A stretch of DNA of 64,000 nucleotides from Limisoma sp963601185 (lineage in GTDB: Bacteria > Bacteroidota > Bacteroidia > Bacteroidales > Muribaculaceae). Below the pieces are notes generated by a model, which ran no database searches, had not been told where the DNA came from, and saw nothing but the letters and a program-made list of their open reading frames with translations. The DNA lies in the NCBI GenBank assembly GCA_963601185.1, contig CAVCEE010000012.1, positions 14,664 through 78,663 of the forward strand, read 5' to 3'. This document shows, in pieces, positions 33,931-42,494 of the stretch (position 1 is the first letter of the stretch; every line of letters starts with the position of its first letter). Both the position numbers and the translations under genes were made by a program.

Positions 33931-33948
33931 ATCCTTTACATATATTTG
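33917..33948 (+). promoter_or_regulatory. Promoter of tilS, placed for a near-leaderless transcript
   Basis: TTTG (33917-33920), 20 bp, TATATTTG (33941-33948) is a full match to the Bacteroidetes consensus. It ends only five bases before the tilS ATG. Confidence 0.75.
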
Positions 33949-33953
33949 CCTTG

Positions 33954-35288
33954 ATGAACGATGCTGAAACAATAGGATTTGAGAGTAGGGTGGCCCACTT
34001 TGCTGCTGCCCAGGGACTGCTTGACGGCGGACGCGTGCTGGTGACACTGAGCGGCGGTGCCGATTCGGTGGCTTTGCTGCGTTGCTTGTTGGCAATGGGC
34101 TGCGACTGCGTTGCGGCGCACTGCAATTTCGGGCTGCGCGGCGAGGAGTCGGAGCGCGACATGCGTTTTGCCGAGGATCTTTGCCATAGGCTTGCCGTGA
34201 AACTGGTCACGGTGCGGTTTGACGTTGAGGAGTATAAACACCGGCACAAGGTGTCGACCGAGATGGCGTGCCGCGAACTGCGCTATGAGTGGTTTGAGCG
34301 GATGCGCATAGCGGAGCGGTGCTCTGTCATTGCCGTGGCGCACCATGCCGACGACAATGTGGAAACTCTCTTCCTCAATTTGTTCCGTGGTACTGGCATC
34401 GCTGGACTTGCCGGCATCCAGCCTCGCAACGGTTACATCATCCGTCCTCTGCTGTGTGTGGGCAGGGCGGATGTTGAGACTTATCTGCGTGCTCTCGGTC
34501 AGGATTATGTTACCGACAGCACGAATCTTGAAACGGACTTCTCAAGAAACAAGATACGGAATGTGATTTTGCCGGAAATTGAGAAGCATTTCTCGGCAGC
34601 AAAGAAGGGTATTCTTCACACGTTGGACAATCTTGCCGGCGACTTTGCCGTATGGCAGGATGCAGTGGCAGAGTTTGAGCGGTCAGCGGTTCGCACTGAG
34701 GCCGACGGCATACACATTTCGCGTGCAACGCTCGATACTTGTCCGTCGCCAACTACTTGTCTTCGCCCCATTTTGGCACGATACGGCTTCAACGCTGACC
34801 AGACTGCCGACCTTGTTTCAGCCGACAGGGTAGGCGCGTTTTTTGAGTCGGACGAATGGATTGCGGAGGTTGGCAGAGAGGAAATTGTTGTTATGCCTAA
34901 GGCGGAGGACGATGATGCTGTCGAGTTTTCGTTGGGTGGCGTTGACTGTCCCGGATTTCTCCGTTTTGAAGTCGTGGACAATACCCCGGACTTCGAGTTT
35001 GACAAAAGTGGCAAGCGGGCATATTTCGATGCTGATGCAGTCGGCAATGCGTTAGTGCTCCGGCATTGGCGCAAGGGCGACCGTTTCCGACCGTTTGGCA
35101 TGAAGGGCTCGAAAAAGGTAAGCGACTATTTCAACGACCACAAATTTTCGCTGGCGCAGAAGCGCGCCGCACGGATTCTCGAGGCGGATGGTCGGGTGTT
35201 GTGGATTGTGGGAGAGCGTGCATCGCGCGACTGCCTGGTGCTGCCGACCACCCGGTGCATCCTTGTTGTCACCGACTTGCGCAAGTAG
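33954..35288 (+). CDS. tilS: tRNA(Ile)-lysidine synthetase
   Basis: The 444-residue protein has the PP-loop SGGADS at residues 33-38, NFGLRGEESERD, the TilS motifs HHADDNVETLFLNLFRGTG and TDSTNLETDFSRNKIRN, and the C-terminal tRNA-recognition domain with FRPFGMKGSKKVSDYFND. It attaches lysine to C34 of the AUA-reading tRNA-Ile, switching it from Met to Ile. The start is the ATG at 33954 (a TTG directly before it is less likely). The promoter -7 box is only five bases upstream, so little or no 5' leader is expected. tilS is essential in most bacteria. Confidence 0.96.
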   Translation: MNDAETIGFESRVAHFAAAQGLLDGGRVLVTLSGGADSVALLRCLLAMGCDCVAAHCNFGLRGEESERDMRFAEDLCHRLAVKLVTVRFDVEEYKHRHKVSTEMACRELRYEWFERMRIAERCSVIAVAHHADDNVETLFLNLFRGTGIAGLAGIQPRNGYIIRPLLCVGRADVETYLRALGQDYVTDSTNLETDFSRNKIRNVILPEIEKHFSAAKKGILHTLDNLAGDFAVWQDAVAEFERSAVRTEADGIHISRATLDTCPSPTTCLRPILARYGFNADQTADLVSADRVGAFFESDEWIAEVGREEIVVMPKAEDDDAVEFSLGGVDCPGFLRFEVVDNTPDFEFDKSGKRAYFDADAVGNALVLRHWRKGDRFRPFGMKGSKKVSDYFNDHKFSLAQKRAARILEADGRVLWIVGERASRDCLVLPTTRCILVVTDLRK

Positions 35289-35296
35289 AAAAAACT

Positions 35297-35323
35297 ACGC
35301 TTCCGGCACTATGCCGGAAGCGT
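35297..35323. terminator. Hairpin downstream of tilS
   Basis: A perfect 12-bp stem (35297-35308 with 35312-35323), loop CTA, nine bases after the tilS stop. The T-run is on the minus-strand side (A6 at 35289-35294), so it may end both tilS weakly and any minus-strand readthrough. Confidence 0.6.
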
Positions 35324-35582
35324 TAAATCCATCGTTTTCGTCAGTCGTCAGTTTGCGATGAAATGCCCCAACTGGAACGGCATCTGCCGTTGGTAACTGT
35401 AAGTCCGTGCAAACTGTTTCAAAAACTCTATGGTCGATTTTTTAGGTTGGACGGTTGCTGTTATCGTACCATCGCATTTTTCATTAAGTAATTGAGTAGA
35501 ATTTTTTTGCATAGGCAGACAAGTTTTTTAATCGTACATCCTTTAAACGAAAAAAACGGACGGTTTATTATATCAAATCCAA

Positions 35583-35626
35583 TAAAAAAACATCTCCGTG
35601 CTGCATTTCGCAGACGGAGATGTTTT
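35583..35626 (-). terminator. Terminator of the phosphoglucomutase gene
   Basis: A 13-bp perfect stem (35587-35599 with 35614-35626), extended inward by GCTGC/GCAG, then seven Ts on the minus strand. Confidence 0.88.
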
Positions 35627-35645
35627 CCGTGAATTAGTCAATACA

Positions 35646-37391
35646 TTAAATGCCGAGTTCCTTGGCGATGCGCGCGATTTTCTCGTCGGCGCGAGCCTCG
35701 GTGGCCTTGTATTCGTCAGCCGATTTCAGTGTGTCGTGAACCTCGAGGTAGAACTTGATTTTAGGCTCTGTGCCTGAAGGACGGATTGACACCTTTGTGC
35801 GGTCTTCTGTGAAGTACTGAAGTACGTTTGATGTGGCAGGCATATCGAGTTTCTTCACTTCGCCGGTCTTGGTGTTGGTTTCGGTGAGAGCCTGGAAGTC
35901 GCGCACGATAACCACGTCAGAACCGTCGATAGACTTAGGTGGATTTTCGCGGAACTGCTTCATCAGGGCGATGATCTCCTCTGCGCCAGATTTGCCCTTG
36001 CGCACCAAAGAAATGCCCTTTTCGCGAGAAAAACCGTAGGTCATGTAGAGGTCGATGAGCATATCGGTCATATTCAAGCCCTTGTCCTTTGCCCACGCTG
36101 CAATCTCTGCCATCAATGAGATAGCGGAAACAGAGTCTTTGTCGCGGACAAAATCCTCAGCAAGGAAGCCGTAACTCTCTTCGCCGCCGCCGAGGTAGCG
36201 AGCCTTGCCTTCGTTCTCACGCATCACGTTGGCGATCCATTTGAAGCCGGTGAAGCAGTCGTACATCTTGATGTGCTGTGCTTCAGCAATCGAGCGGATT
36301 GTTTCAGTAGTAACGATGGTCTTTACGATATATTCGTTGCCGGTGAGGCGACCGAGTTCTGTGTTGCGAGTCATCAGATAGTAGAGGAAAATCAATACAA
36401 TCTGGTTGCCGTTGATGAGTTTGTATTCGCCGTCGTTGTCGCGGATAACCAAGCCGATGCGGTCAGCGTCAGGGTCGGAAGCCATAACCATCTCCGCACC
36501 TGTCTCTTTTGCCTTTGCAATGCCCATTGCCATTGCTGACGGCTCTTCTGGGTTAGGTGATGCAACGGTAGGGAAGTCGCCACTGAGCACTTCCTGTTCC
36601 GGCACGCCGATGATGTTGGTGAAGCCGAAATTGGCAAGTGAGCGAGGGATGAGTTTCAAGCCGGTGCCGTGGATAGGGGTGTAGACAATCTTCATATCGC
36701 TGTGCTTCTTGATGGCCTCAGGACTCAGAGAGAGTTCCTTGATTTTGTCAAGGAAGATTTTGTCCACTTCCTCGCCGATGATTTCAATCTTCGACTTGTC
36801 GCCTTCAAACTTGATGTCGGCAACGTCGGTAACCTCGTTCACGTATTTGATGGTGTTCACATCGTGTGGGGCAATCATCTGCGCACCGTCGTTCCAATAT
36901 GCCTTGTAGCCGTTGTATTCCTTAGGGTTGTGGGATGCGGTGATGATTACACCGCTCTGGCAACCGAAGTGGCGGATGGCAAACGACATTTCCGGGGTAG
37001 GACGGCAAGAGTCGAACAGATAAACTTTGATGCCGTTGGCAGAGAAGATGTCGGCAACGATTTCTGCAAACTTGCGGCTATTGTTGCGCACGTCGTGACC
37101 TACGACAACCTTGATTTCAGGAAGGTCTTTGAACGCAACCTTGAGGTAGTTTGATAAACCTTGTGTTGCAGCGCCGACAGTGTATATGTTCATACGGTTA
37201 GAACCTGCGCCCATAATGCCGCGCAGACCGCCTGTGCCGAATTCGAGGTCCTTGTAGAACGATTCGATGAGTTCAGTCTTGTCTTCGCTGTCGAGCATTG
37301 CCTTTACGGCTGCTCTTGTCTCTTCATCGTAAGCCGGAGAAAGCCATTTTTCGGCTTTTTCGGTTACTTGTTTCAGGAGTTCGTTATCCAT
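35646..37391 (-). CDS. Phospho-sugar mutase (phosphoglucomutase/phosphomannomutase, PgcA-like)
   Basis: The ATG at 37391 gives 581 residues, normal for the long PgcA-like type; the frame extends further upstream without homology. The phosphohexomutase motifs are present: catalytic serine loop GVIITASHNPKEYNG, the metal-binding DPDADRIG, the sugar-specificity loop GGGEESYG, and the phosphate-binding RPSGTEPKIKFY at the end. It interconverts hexose 1- and 6-phosphates for glycogen and nucleotide-sugar supply. Whether glucose or mannose is preferred cannot be told. It has its own terminator. Confidence 0.93.
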   Translation of the reverse strand: MDNELLKQVTEKAEKWLSPAYDEETRAAVKAMLDSEDKTELIESFYKDLEFGTGGLRGIMGAGSNRMNIYTVGAATQGLSNYLKVAFKDLPEIKVVVGHDVRNNSRKFAEIVADIFSANGIKVYLFDSCRPTPEMSFAIRHFGCQSGVIITASHNPKEYNGYKAYWNDGAQMIAPHDVNTIKYVNEVTDVADIKFEGDKSKIEIIGEEVDKIFLDKIKELSLSPEAIKKHSDMKIVYTPIHGTGLKLIPRSLANFGFTNIIGVPEQEVLSGDFPTVASPNPEEPSAMAMGIAKAKETGAEMVMASDPDADRIGLVIRDNDGEYKLINGNQIVLIFLYYLMTRNTELGRLTGNEYIVKTIVTTETIRSIAEAQHIKMYDCFTGFKWIANVMRENEGKARYLGGGEESYGFLAEDFVRDKDSVSAISLMAEIAAWAKDKGLNMTDMLIDLYMTYGFSREKGISLVRKGKSGAEEIIALMKQFRENPPKSIDGSDVVIVRDFQALTETNTKTGEVKKLDMPATSNVLQYFTEDRTKVSIRPSGTEPKIKFYLEVHDTLKSADEYKATEARADEKIARIAKELGI

Positions 37392-37520
37392 AATATTTAG
37401 GTTTTTTAGTATTATTGTTCTGTTGTTGATGTGCGGAAAAGACGGCACGAGCCGTCCTGTCGCATACAAATTTATTATAAATAGTTGACTGAGCCAAAGA
37501 TGTTGGCAAAATAGTGCAAT

Positions 37521-37763
37521 TTATTTTTGCTCCTTTTCGCGGTTGCGCTGCGGCAGTTGCTCTTCGTTGTCGCGCTCTTCGCGGAGACGCTCTTTCTTCT
37601 TCAGCACGAAGTGGAGTAGCACAATGACAACGAGCGAAACTCCCAACACTCCGAAGTATTGCAGATACTTGCCGGCAACAACCTGCTGACGGCCGATGTA
37701 GGCCATTGCGAGCAGATAAACGAGGAGAATCAGCGGTAGCCAAGTGGATTTTTTAGTTTTCAT
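37521..37763 (-). CDS. Small two-helix membrane protein with charged tail
   Basis: The 80-residue protein has two transmembrane helices (about 8-24, TWLPLILLVYLLAMAYIG; and 36-54, YFGVLGVSLVVIVLLHFVL) and a very charged C-terminal tail of Lys, Arg, Glu and Gln. No family recognised. Its first 11 bases overlap the end of the exonuclease gene upstream on the same strand, so it is probably co-expressed with it. Confidence 0.7.
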   Translation of the reverse strand: MKTKKSTWLPLILLVYLLAMAYIGRQQVVAGKYLQYFGVLGVSLVVIVLLHFVLKKKERLREERDNEEQLPQRNREKEQK

Positions 37764-38394
37764 CGTCGGTTTTGATTACTTTGTATTTTGATTCTTCAGG
37801 GGTGAAAGCCTCGCTGAGCAGACGACGGTAGATGCGGATGCACGCCCATGCGTCGATGGCGGCATACGCCATCTGCGCCTCGGTGAGTTCGGCGGCGTCC
37901 CAGTTCGACAGTTGCTGCGATTTGGAAATCTTCATGTCGAAAAGTATCGCGTAGATTTTCTGTAGGCTCGAGCATCCGAAATGATAGTCGGGCACAAGTT
38001 TCTGAAGGTCGATAAATCCCTGCGGCTTAAATTTGTAGTTGTGCGCCATAACGGAGAAGTCGTCGTGGAGCGACAGCCCGATTTTCGGGATGTCGGCAGA
38101 TTCCATAATTTCGCGGAGCGGCTCGAGGTCGTCAAACTTGCGCACGCGAAACAGAAAGCACACGTCGTCGGCTGAAATCTGAATCAGCGACACGTGGATG
38201 GGCACGCCTTTCTTGAAGGTGGGCTTCGACTCGGTGTCGAAACCGAGAATGGGATATTTTTTCAGTATTTCTACCGCCCTCTTTGCCTCCGCTGACGTGT
38301 TGACCACCTTGATGGTCCCCGGAAATTCAACCCGCGGCAATTCGGCTATCTGTTCTTTGGTTATCGTTAACGTGTAATTGTTATTGTGGGTCAT
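37753..38394 (-). CDS. DEDD-type 3'-5' exonuclease domain protein (RNase D-like)
   Basis: I choose the ATG at 38394 (213 residues). The DEDDy exonuclease motifs are seen: Exo I GFDTESKP near residue 51, Exo II GLSLHDDFSVM near 106, and Exo III with AAIDAWACIRIY near 186, where Tyr precedes the Asp by the usual spacing. It is the stand-alone exonuclease domain without the HRDC domains of RNase D. It should degrade RNA or DNA from the 3' end, using two metal ions. The upstream lipoprotein gene is divergent. Confidence 0.88.
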   Translation of the reverse strand: MTHNNNYTLTITKEQIAELPRVEFPGTIKVVNTSAEAKRAVEILKKYPILGFDTESKPTFKKGVPIHVSLIQISADDVCFLFRVRKFDDLEPLREIMESADIPKIGLSLHDDFSVMAHNYKFKPQGFIDLQKLVPDYHFGCSSLQKIYAILFDMKISKSQQLSNWDAAELTEAQMAYAAIDAWACIRIYRRLLSEAFTPEESKYKVIKTDDEN

Positions 38395-38512
38395 TGAACT
38401 TTCGAAATTTGTTGCAAAAATAATCAAGTTGTTTTGAATTTAGAGGATGTTTTGGCTTTTATTAAGCCGTGGAGTTTACTTTTTCCGTATGCTTGTATTA
38501 ACTTTGTGGATT

Positions 38513-39436
38513 ATGAAAGAGATGATTTCACGACTTAAATATTTAACACTCATTGTGCTTCCGTTTTTGCTGGCATCGTGCTTCACCGGCATTGAAAACA
38601 CGGGGCGCATTTCCGACCGCACGGTGGCAAAGGTGAAGGCCAATAAGACGACTGCCGAGGAGGCGTTTTTCGACACCGTTCAGCCGCAGCAGTTCTCGGC
38701 GTGGCGCAATGGAAAGCGGCTATATGTGTCAAGCAACGACATCCGCCTGGTGCTTCGTCCGGCTGTCGACTCGCTGAAGGGTAGCACGTTTGTCTATGAA
38801 GGGATGGAAACGCTGCGAGAGATTGACAACACCGACGAGATGGTGCTCTTGTTTGCTTCCGACGGCACAACCTACCGCTACGAGACTGGCAAGACTCTTG
38901 ACGAACTCAACCGGCTCAAGGCCGACTATATAGTGCCGTTTCTCACGGACGTAGACTATGTGGCGCACGTCGACTCGATGCTCCGCGGCAGAAAACTGTA
39001 TCTGAGGACATCGGTGTGGCGGCATCCCAATGGCGAAATCGACAACGGTCTGCGCTATGTGCCTGTCGTTGTGACAGGTGTAACGCCGGGAGATGCAGTC
39101 TATCCGTTTTATGTGGCGTTCGACTATGAAGGGCGCAAAAGTGGCGTGTTTATGTCGTCGCCAACATCGTCGGTGCGCAATATGACTTTTGACAAACTCT
39201 TCTCCTTCAGCGATATCCGCGACAGTCACAAGCAGATTAGCGATGAGGTGTGGCAACTGGTCACCCAAGGCAAGGTGAAGAGCGGGATGACCAAGGAGGA
39301 ATGCTCACTTGCGCTCGGCGCGCCGCAGTCGGTCGACAGGATGGCTTCGTATGCCGGATTGGTGGAGCGTTGGGTGTACGACAACGGTGTGTATCTCATC
39401 TTTTCGGACGGCGTACTTGAAAGGTTCAGACAATGA
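38513..39436 (+). CDS. Lipoprotein with BamE/SmpA-like C-terminal segment
   Basis: I choose the ATG at 38513 (307 residues), which sets a lipoprotein signal (KYLTLIVLPFLLASC) at the N-terminus. The middle is a beta-rich region with no known match (ADYIVPFLTDVDYVAHVDSM). The last 60 residues resemble the SmpA/OmlA (BamE) fold: TQGKVKSGMTKEECSLALG, then WVYDNGVYLIFSDGVLERF. BamE is an accessory of the outer-membrane protein assembly machine, but the fold is also used by other lipoproteins. It overlaps the hydrolase gene by four bases (ATGA). Confidence 0.7.
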   Translation: MKEMISRLKYLTLIVLPFLLASCFTGIENTGRISDRTVAKVKANKTTAEEAFFDTVQPQQFSAWRNGKRLYVSSNDIRLVLRPAVDSLKGSTFVYEGMETLREIDNTDEMVLLFASDGTTYRYETGKTLDELNRLKADYIVPFLTDVDYVAHVDSMLRGRKLYLRTSVWRHPNGEIDNGLRYVPVVVTGVTPGDAVYPFYVAFDYEGRKSGVFMSSPTSSVRNMTFDKLFSFSDIRDSHKQISDEVWQLVTQGKVKSGMTKEECSLALGAPQSVDRMASYAGLVERWVYDNGVYLIFSDGVLERFRQ

Positions 39437-40194
39437 TCGAAGTGGAATTTCTCGGTACGGGCACGTCAACGGGAGTGCCTCAGTTGGGTTGCACTTGCGA
39501 GGTGTGCCGCTCTGCCGACCCTCGCGACAAGCGGTTGCGCTGCTCTGCCGTAGTGCGCACGCAGGGCGTGAGTCTGCTGATTGACTGCGGTCCTGATTTC
39601 CGCCAGCAGATGCTCCGTGCTTCCGATTTGCATCTGGATGCTTTGTTGATTACCCACAGCCACTATGACCATGTGGGCGGAATGGACGATCTTCGTCCGT
39701 ACTGCCGGAATGGGGCGTTTCCTGTCTATGCGCAGCCCAATGTGCTTGCCGACATCCGTTCGCGCATACCTTACTGCTTTTTGGAACATCTCTATCCGGG
39801 TGTGCCTACCTTCGACTTGCATCCGCTACAGGGCGAGAAGTTTATGGTCAAAGAGGTGGAGATTGAGCCGTTGCTGGTGATGCACTACAAGTTGCCGGTG
39901 TTTGGCTACCGCATCGACAATCTTGCCTATATCACCGATGCCAAGACCGTCCCAGAGGAAACAATAGAGAAAATTAAAGGCATCGACACTTTGATAATCA
40001 ACGCACTGCGGTTTAAGCCTCACATGTCGCACATGAGCCTGGAGGAAACCTTGGCGGTTATCGACCGAGTCAAGCCTCGGAGAGCGTATCTCATCCACGA
40101 GAGCGACGGCATCGGGCGGCATGCTGTCACGTCAAAGCAGTTGCCAGAGAGCGTGGAATTGGCTTTCGACACGGAGATTATCCGTGTGCCATAA
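39433..40194 (+). CDS. PhnP-like MBL-fold metallo-hydrolase
   Basis: The 253-residue protein has the metallo-beta-lactamase motif THSHYDHVGG near residue 75 and a Cys/His-rich opening (LGTGTSTGVPQLGCTCEVC) typical of PhnP-type phosphodiesterases, which use a structural zinc. Further ligands are in MHYKLPVFGYRI and AYITDAKTV. PhnP cleaves cyclic ribose phosphodiesters; other members act on nucleotides or on lipoylated substrates, so the substrate is uncertain. The start overlaps the lipoprotein gene by ATGA, so both are translated together. Cytoplasmic. Confidence 0.88.
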   Translation: MIEVEFLGTGTSTGVPQLGCTCEVCRSADPRDKRLRCSAVVRTQGVSLLIDCGPDFRQQMLRASDLHLDALLITHSHYDHVGGMDDLRPYCRNGAFPVYAQPNVLADIRSRIPYCFLEHLYPGVPTFDLHPLQGEKFMVKEVEIEPLLVMHYKLPVFGYRIDNLAYITDAKTVPEETIEKIKGIDTLIINALRFKPHMSHMSLEETLAVIDRVKPRRAYLIHESDGIGRHAVTSKQLPESVELAFDTEIIRVP

Positions 40195-40214
40195 AGCCGG
40201 TGACGACTGCCTGA

Positions 40215-40246
40215 TTTGAATTTTTGCCCATTTTTGAGTATCTTCG
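40215..40246 (+). promoter_or_regulatory. Promoter of lepA
   Basis: TTTG (40215-40218), 20 bp, TATCTTCG (40239-40246; one mismatch to TAnnTTTG), ending 18 bases before the ATG. Confidence 0.6.
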
Positions 40247-40264
40247 CACTATAATTGAAAATAG

Positions 40265-42052
40265 ATGAATCACATAAGGAATTTTTGCATCATAGCGCAT
40301 ATCGACCACGGCAAAAGTACGCTTGCCGACCGTCTTCTTGAATACACCAAAACTGTGTCGGGAAAAGACCTTCAGGCTCAGGTGCTTGATGATATGGACC
40401 TCGAACGCGAGAGGGGTATCACCATCAAGAGCCACGCCATCCAGATGGCTTACCGCCATAAGGATGAGGATTTTGTGCTCAATCTAATTGACACTCCAGG
40501 ACACGTCGACTTCTCCTATGAGGTGTCGCGCTCTATTGCCGCGTGTGAGGGTGCGTTGCTGATTGTCGATGCGTCGCAGGGCATTCAGGCGCAGACCATA
40601 TCCAACCTCTATATGGCTATCGACAATGATTTGGAAATCATTCCGGTAATCAACAAGGTAGACCTCGACAGCGCGAAGCCCGACGAGGTGGAGGACCAGA
40701 TTGTGGAACTGCTCGGCTGCGACCGCGAGGATGTGATTCGTGCCAGCGGAAAGACCGGTATCGGTGTGCCTGAGATTTTGGAGGCTATCGTGGAGCGCAT
40801 TCCTGCGCCAACGGGCGACCCCAACGCTCCGCTTCAGGCGTTGATTTTCGATTCGGTGTTTAACCCATTCCGTGGCATCATCGCTTATTTCAAGATTGTC
40901 AACGGCAAAATCAGCAAGAACGATTTCGTGAAGTTTGTCAACACTGGCAAGCAGTATAACGCCGAAGAAATTGGTGTGCTGAAACTCAACCTTTCGCCGT
41001 GCAGCGAACTGTCGGCGGGCAACGTGGGTTATATCATCAGCGGCATCAAGACGTCGCGAGAGGTGAAGGTGGGCGACACGATTACGCATGTCGACAATCC
41101 TTGCGACAAGGCAATCGAAGGATTTCAAGAGGTGAAGCCGATGGTCTTCGCAGGTGTCTATCCTATTGAGACTGAGGATTTCGAGAATCTGCGCACGTCG
41201 TTGGAAAAACTCCAACTCAACGATGCCTCACTCACATTCCAGCCGGAATCGTCGGTGGCATTGGGCTTCGGCTTCCGTTGCGGCTTCCTTGGCTTGCTTC
41301 ACATGGAGATTGTGCAGGAACGCTTGGGACGCGAGTTTGATATGGACGTGATTACCACTGTGCCAAACGTGTCGTACAAGGTGTTTGACAAGAAGGGTAA
41401 CGAGATAGAGGTGCACAACCCGTCGGGGTTGCCTGAACCTACGCTGATAGAAAAGATTGAAGAGCCGTATATCCGCGCGTCGATTATCACCACAGCCGAC
41501 TTTATCGGTCCTATAATGACGCTTTGCCTTGGCAAACGCGGTGAATTGGTGAAGCAGGACTTCATTTCGGGCAACCGTGTGGAACTGGTGTTCGACATGC
41601 CGTTGGGTGAGATTGTGATCGACTTCTACGACAAGTTGAAGAGCATCTCAAAAGGCTATGCGTCGTTCGACTATCATCTGCACGATTTCCGCGAGTCGAA
41701 ACTCGTGAAACTTGATATTCTGCTCAACGGCGAGTCGGTCGATGCCTTGAGTACGCTGACCCACGTGGACAACAGCGTTGCTTTCGGTCGTCGTATGTGC
41801 GAGAAACTCAAGGAACTCATCCCGCGCCAGCAATTCGACATCGCCATCCAGGCAGCCATCGGTGCGAAGATTATAGCCAGAGAGACCATCAAGGCGGTGC
41901 GCAAGGACGTGACGGCAAAGTGCTATGGTGGCGACATCAGTCGTAAGCGTAAACTGTTGGAGAAGCAGAAGAAAGGAAAGAAGCGAATGAAGCAGATTGG
42001 TTCTGTGGAAGTACCTCAGAAGGCTTTCCTTGCCGTTCTTAAACTCGATTGA
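40265..42052 (+). CDS. lepA: Elongation factor 4 (LepA)
   Basis: The 595-residue translational GTPase has G1 HIDHGKST near residue 12, G2/G3 with RERGITIKSH and DTPGHVDF, and G4 NKVD, followed by domain II, the EF-G-like III and V domains, and the LepA-specific C-terminal domain ending in KKGKKRMKQIGSVEVPQKAFLAVLKL. EF4 acts on ribosomes, aiding initiation or back-translocation under stress. It has its own promoter and lacks the usual lepB neighbour. Confidence 0.97.
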   Translation: MNHIRNFCIIAHIDHGKSTLADRLLEYTKTVSGKDLQAQVLDDMDLERERGITIKSHAIQMAYRHKDEDFVLNLIDTPGHVDFSYEVSRSIAACEGALLIVDASQGIQAQTISNLYMAIDNDLEIIPVINKVDLDSAKPDEVEDQIVELLGCDREDVIRASGKTGIGVPEILEAIVERIPAPTGDPNAPLQALIFDSVFNPFRGIIAYFKIVNGKISKNDFVKFVNTGKQYNAEEIGVLKLNLSPCSELSAGNVGYIISGIKTSREVKVGDTITHVDNPCDKAIEGFQEVKPMVFAGVYPIETEDFENLRTSLEKLQLNDASLTFQPESSVALGFGFRCGFLGLLHMEIVQERLGREFDMDVITTVPNVSYKVFDKKGNEIEVHNPSGLPEPTLIEKIEEPYIRASIITTADFIGPIMTLCLGKRGELVKQDFISGNRVELVFDMPLGEIVIDFYDKLKSISKGYASFDYHLHDFRESKLVKLDILLNGESVDALSTLTHVDNSVAFGRRMCEKLKELIPRQQFDIAIQAAIGAKIIARETIKAVRKDVTAKCYGGDISRKRKLLEKQKKGKKRMKQIGSVEVPQKAFLAVLKLD

Positions 42053-42271
42053 TGCCGATTCCCCACTTTTTGTGGAAATTGGGGAATGTTTCCCCAATTT
42101 GTGGTGTGGAATGCAGTGTGTGGAATTGTGGTGGCGGAAGCCCTAATCAATGCGATAAATTGCCCTATTTGTGGGTAGAAATGTTGGCGATACACAAAAA
42201 TAGGTATCAAAAGCAGTGATAAATGAGAAAATTACCATAAAAATGCGATTGTGGAAACAGTCTGACGATAG
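42053..42271. repeat. Noncoding region with a hairpin and repeated ATT(T)GTGG motifs
   Basis: No gene. An 11-bp inverted repeat (42076-42086 with 42090-42100) may end lepA. The motif (A)TT(T)GTGG occurs at about 42069, 42098, 42125, 42167 and 42248, and again at 42373, always on the plus strand. The copies are irregularly spaced and could be operator half-sites or chance. Confidence 0.4.
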
Positions 42272-42279
42272 TACCTTTG
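42249..42279 (+). promoter_or_regulatory. Promoter of a short transcript
   Basis: TTG (42249-42251), 20 bp, TACCTTTG (42272-42279): a good -33/-7 match. It lies 41 bases upstream of a 25-codon frame and about 215 bases before the sigma-factor gene. Confidence 0.65.
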
Positions 42280-42319
42280 CATCGTAAGGATTTAAATTTG
42301 TTAATCATAATTGCGTAAC

Positions 42320-42397
42320 ATGGTTAAGCCAAAAACTCCCGGCGAAGTGATTTCGCTGGGAGTTTTGCTGTTATTGTGGTTGGCTATAAGTGGATAA
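42320..42397 (+). CDS. Candidate 25-residue membrane peptide
   Basis: The frame reads MVKPKTPGEV, ISLGVLLLLW, LAISG: a short basic N-terminus and one hydrophobic helix of about 15 residues, the layout of a bacterial single-pass small protein. A consensus promoter stands 41 bases upstream. Against it: a 9-bp stem (42332-42340 with 42358-42366) lies inside the frame and could instead be the terminator of an RNA of about 85 bases. No ribosome-binding site is expected in this phylum. I cannot decide between peptide and small RNA. Confidence 0.4.
   Translation: MVKPKTPGEVISLGVLLLLWLAISG
42332..42370 (+). terminator. Hairpin within the small-peptide frame
   Basis: AAAACTCCC (42332-42340) pairs with GGGAGTTTT (42358-42366), extended inward by GCGAA/TTCGC. 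The trailing T-run is weak (TTTTGCTG). If it terminates, the promoter at 42249-42279 makes a small RNA of about 85 bases. Confidence 0.5.
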
Positions 42398-42494
42398 CGA
42401 CTTTGGCACATAATTTGTTTATTGTAATGGTGATTTTTAGGTACGAAAATAAACGCAACGATAAATTAGAGTAAATTGGCCCTTGGCGGCCGCA

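Larger units (their letters stand above)
35289..35645. other. Noncoding region between tilS and phosphoglucomutase
   Basis: 357 bases between two convergent genes. Apart from the two hairpins listed separately at its ends, no gene-like frame, repeat or promoter is convincing. The central 240 bases are unexplained. Confidence 0.5.
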
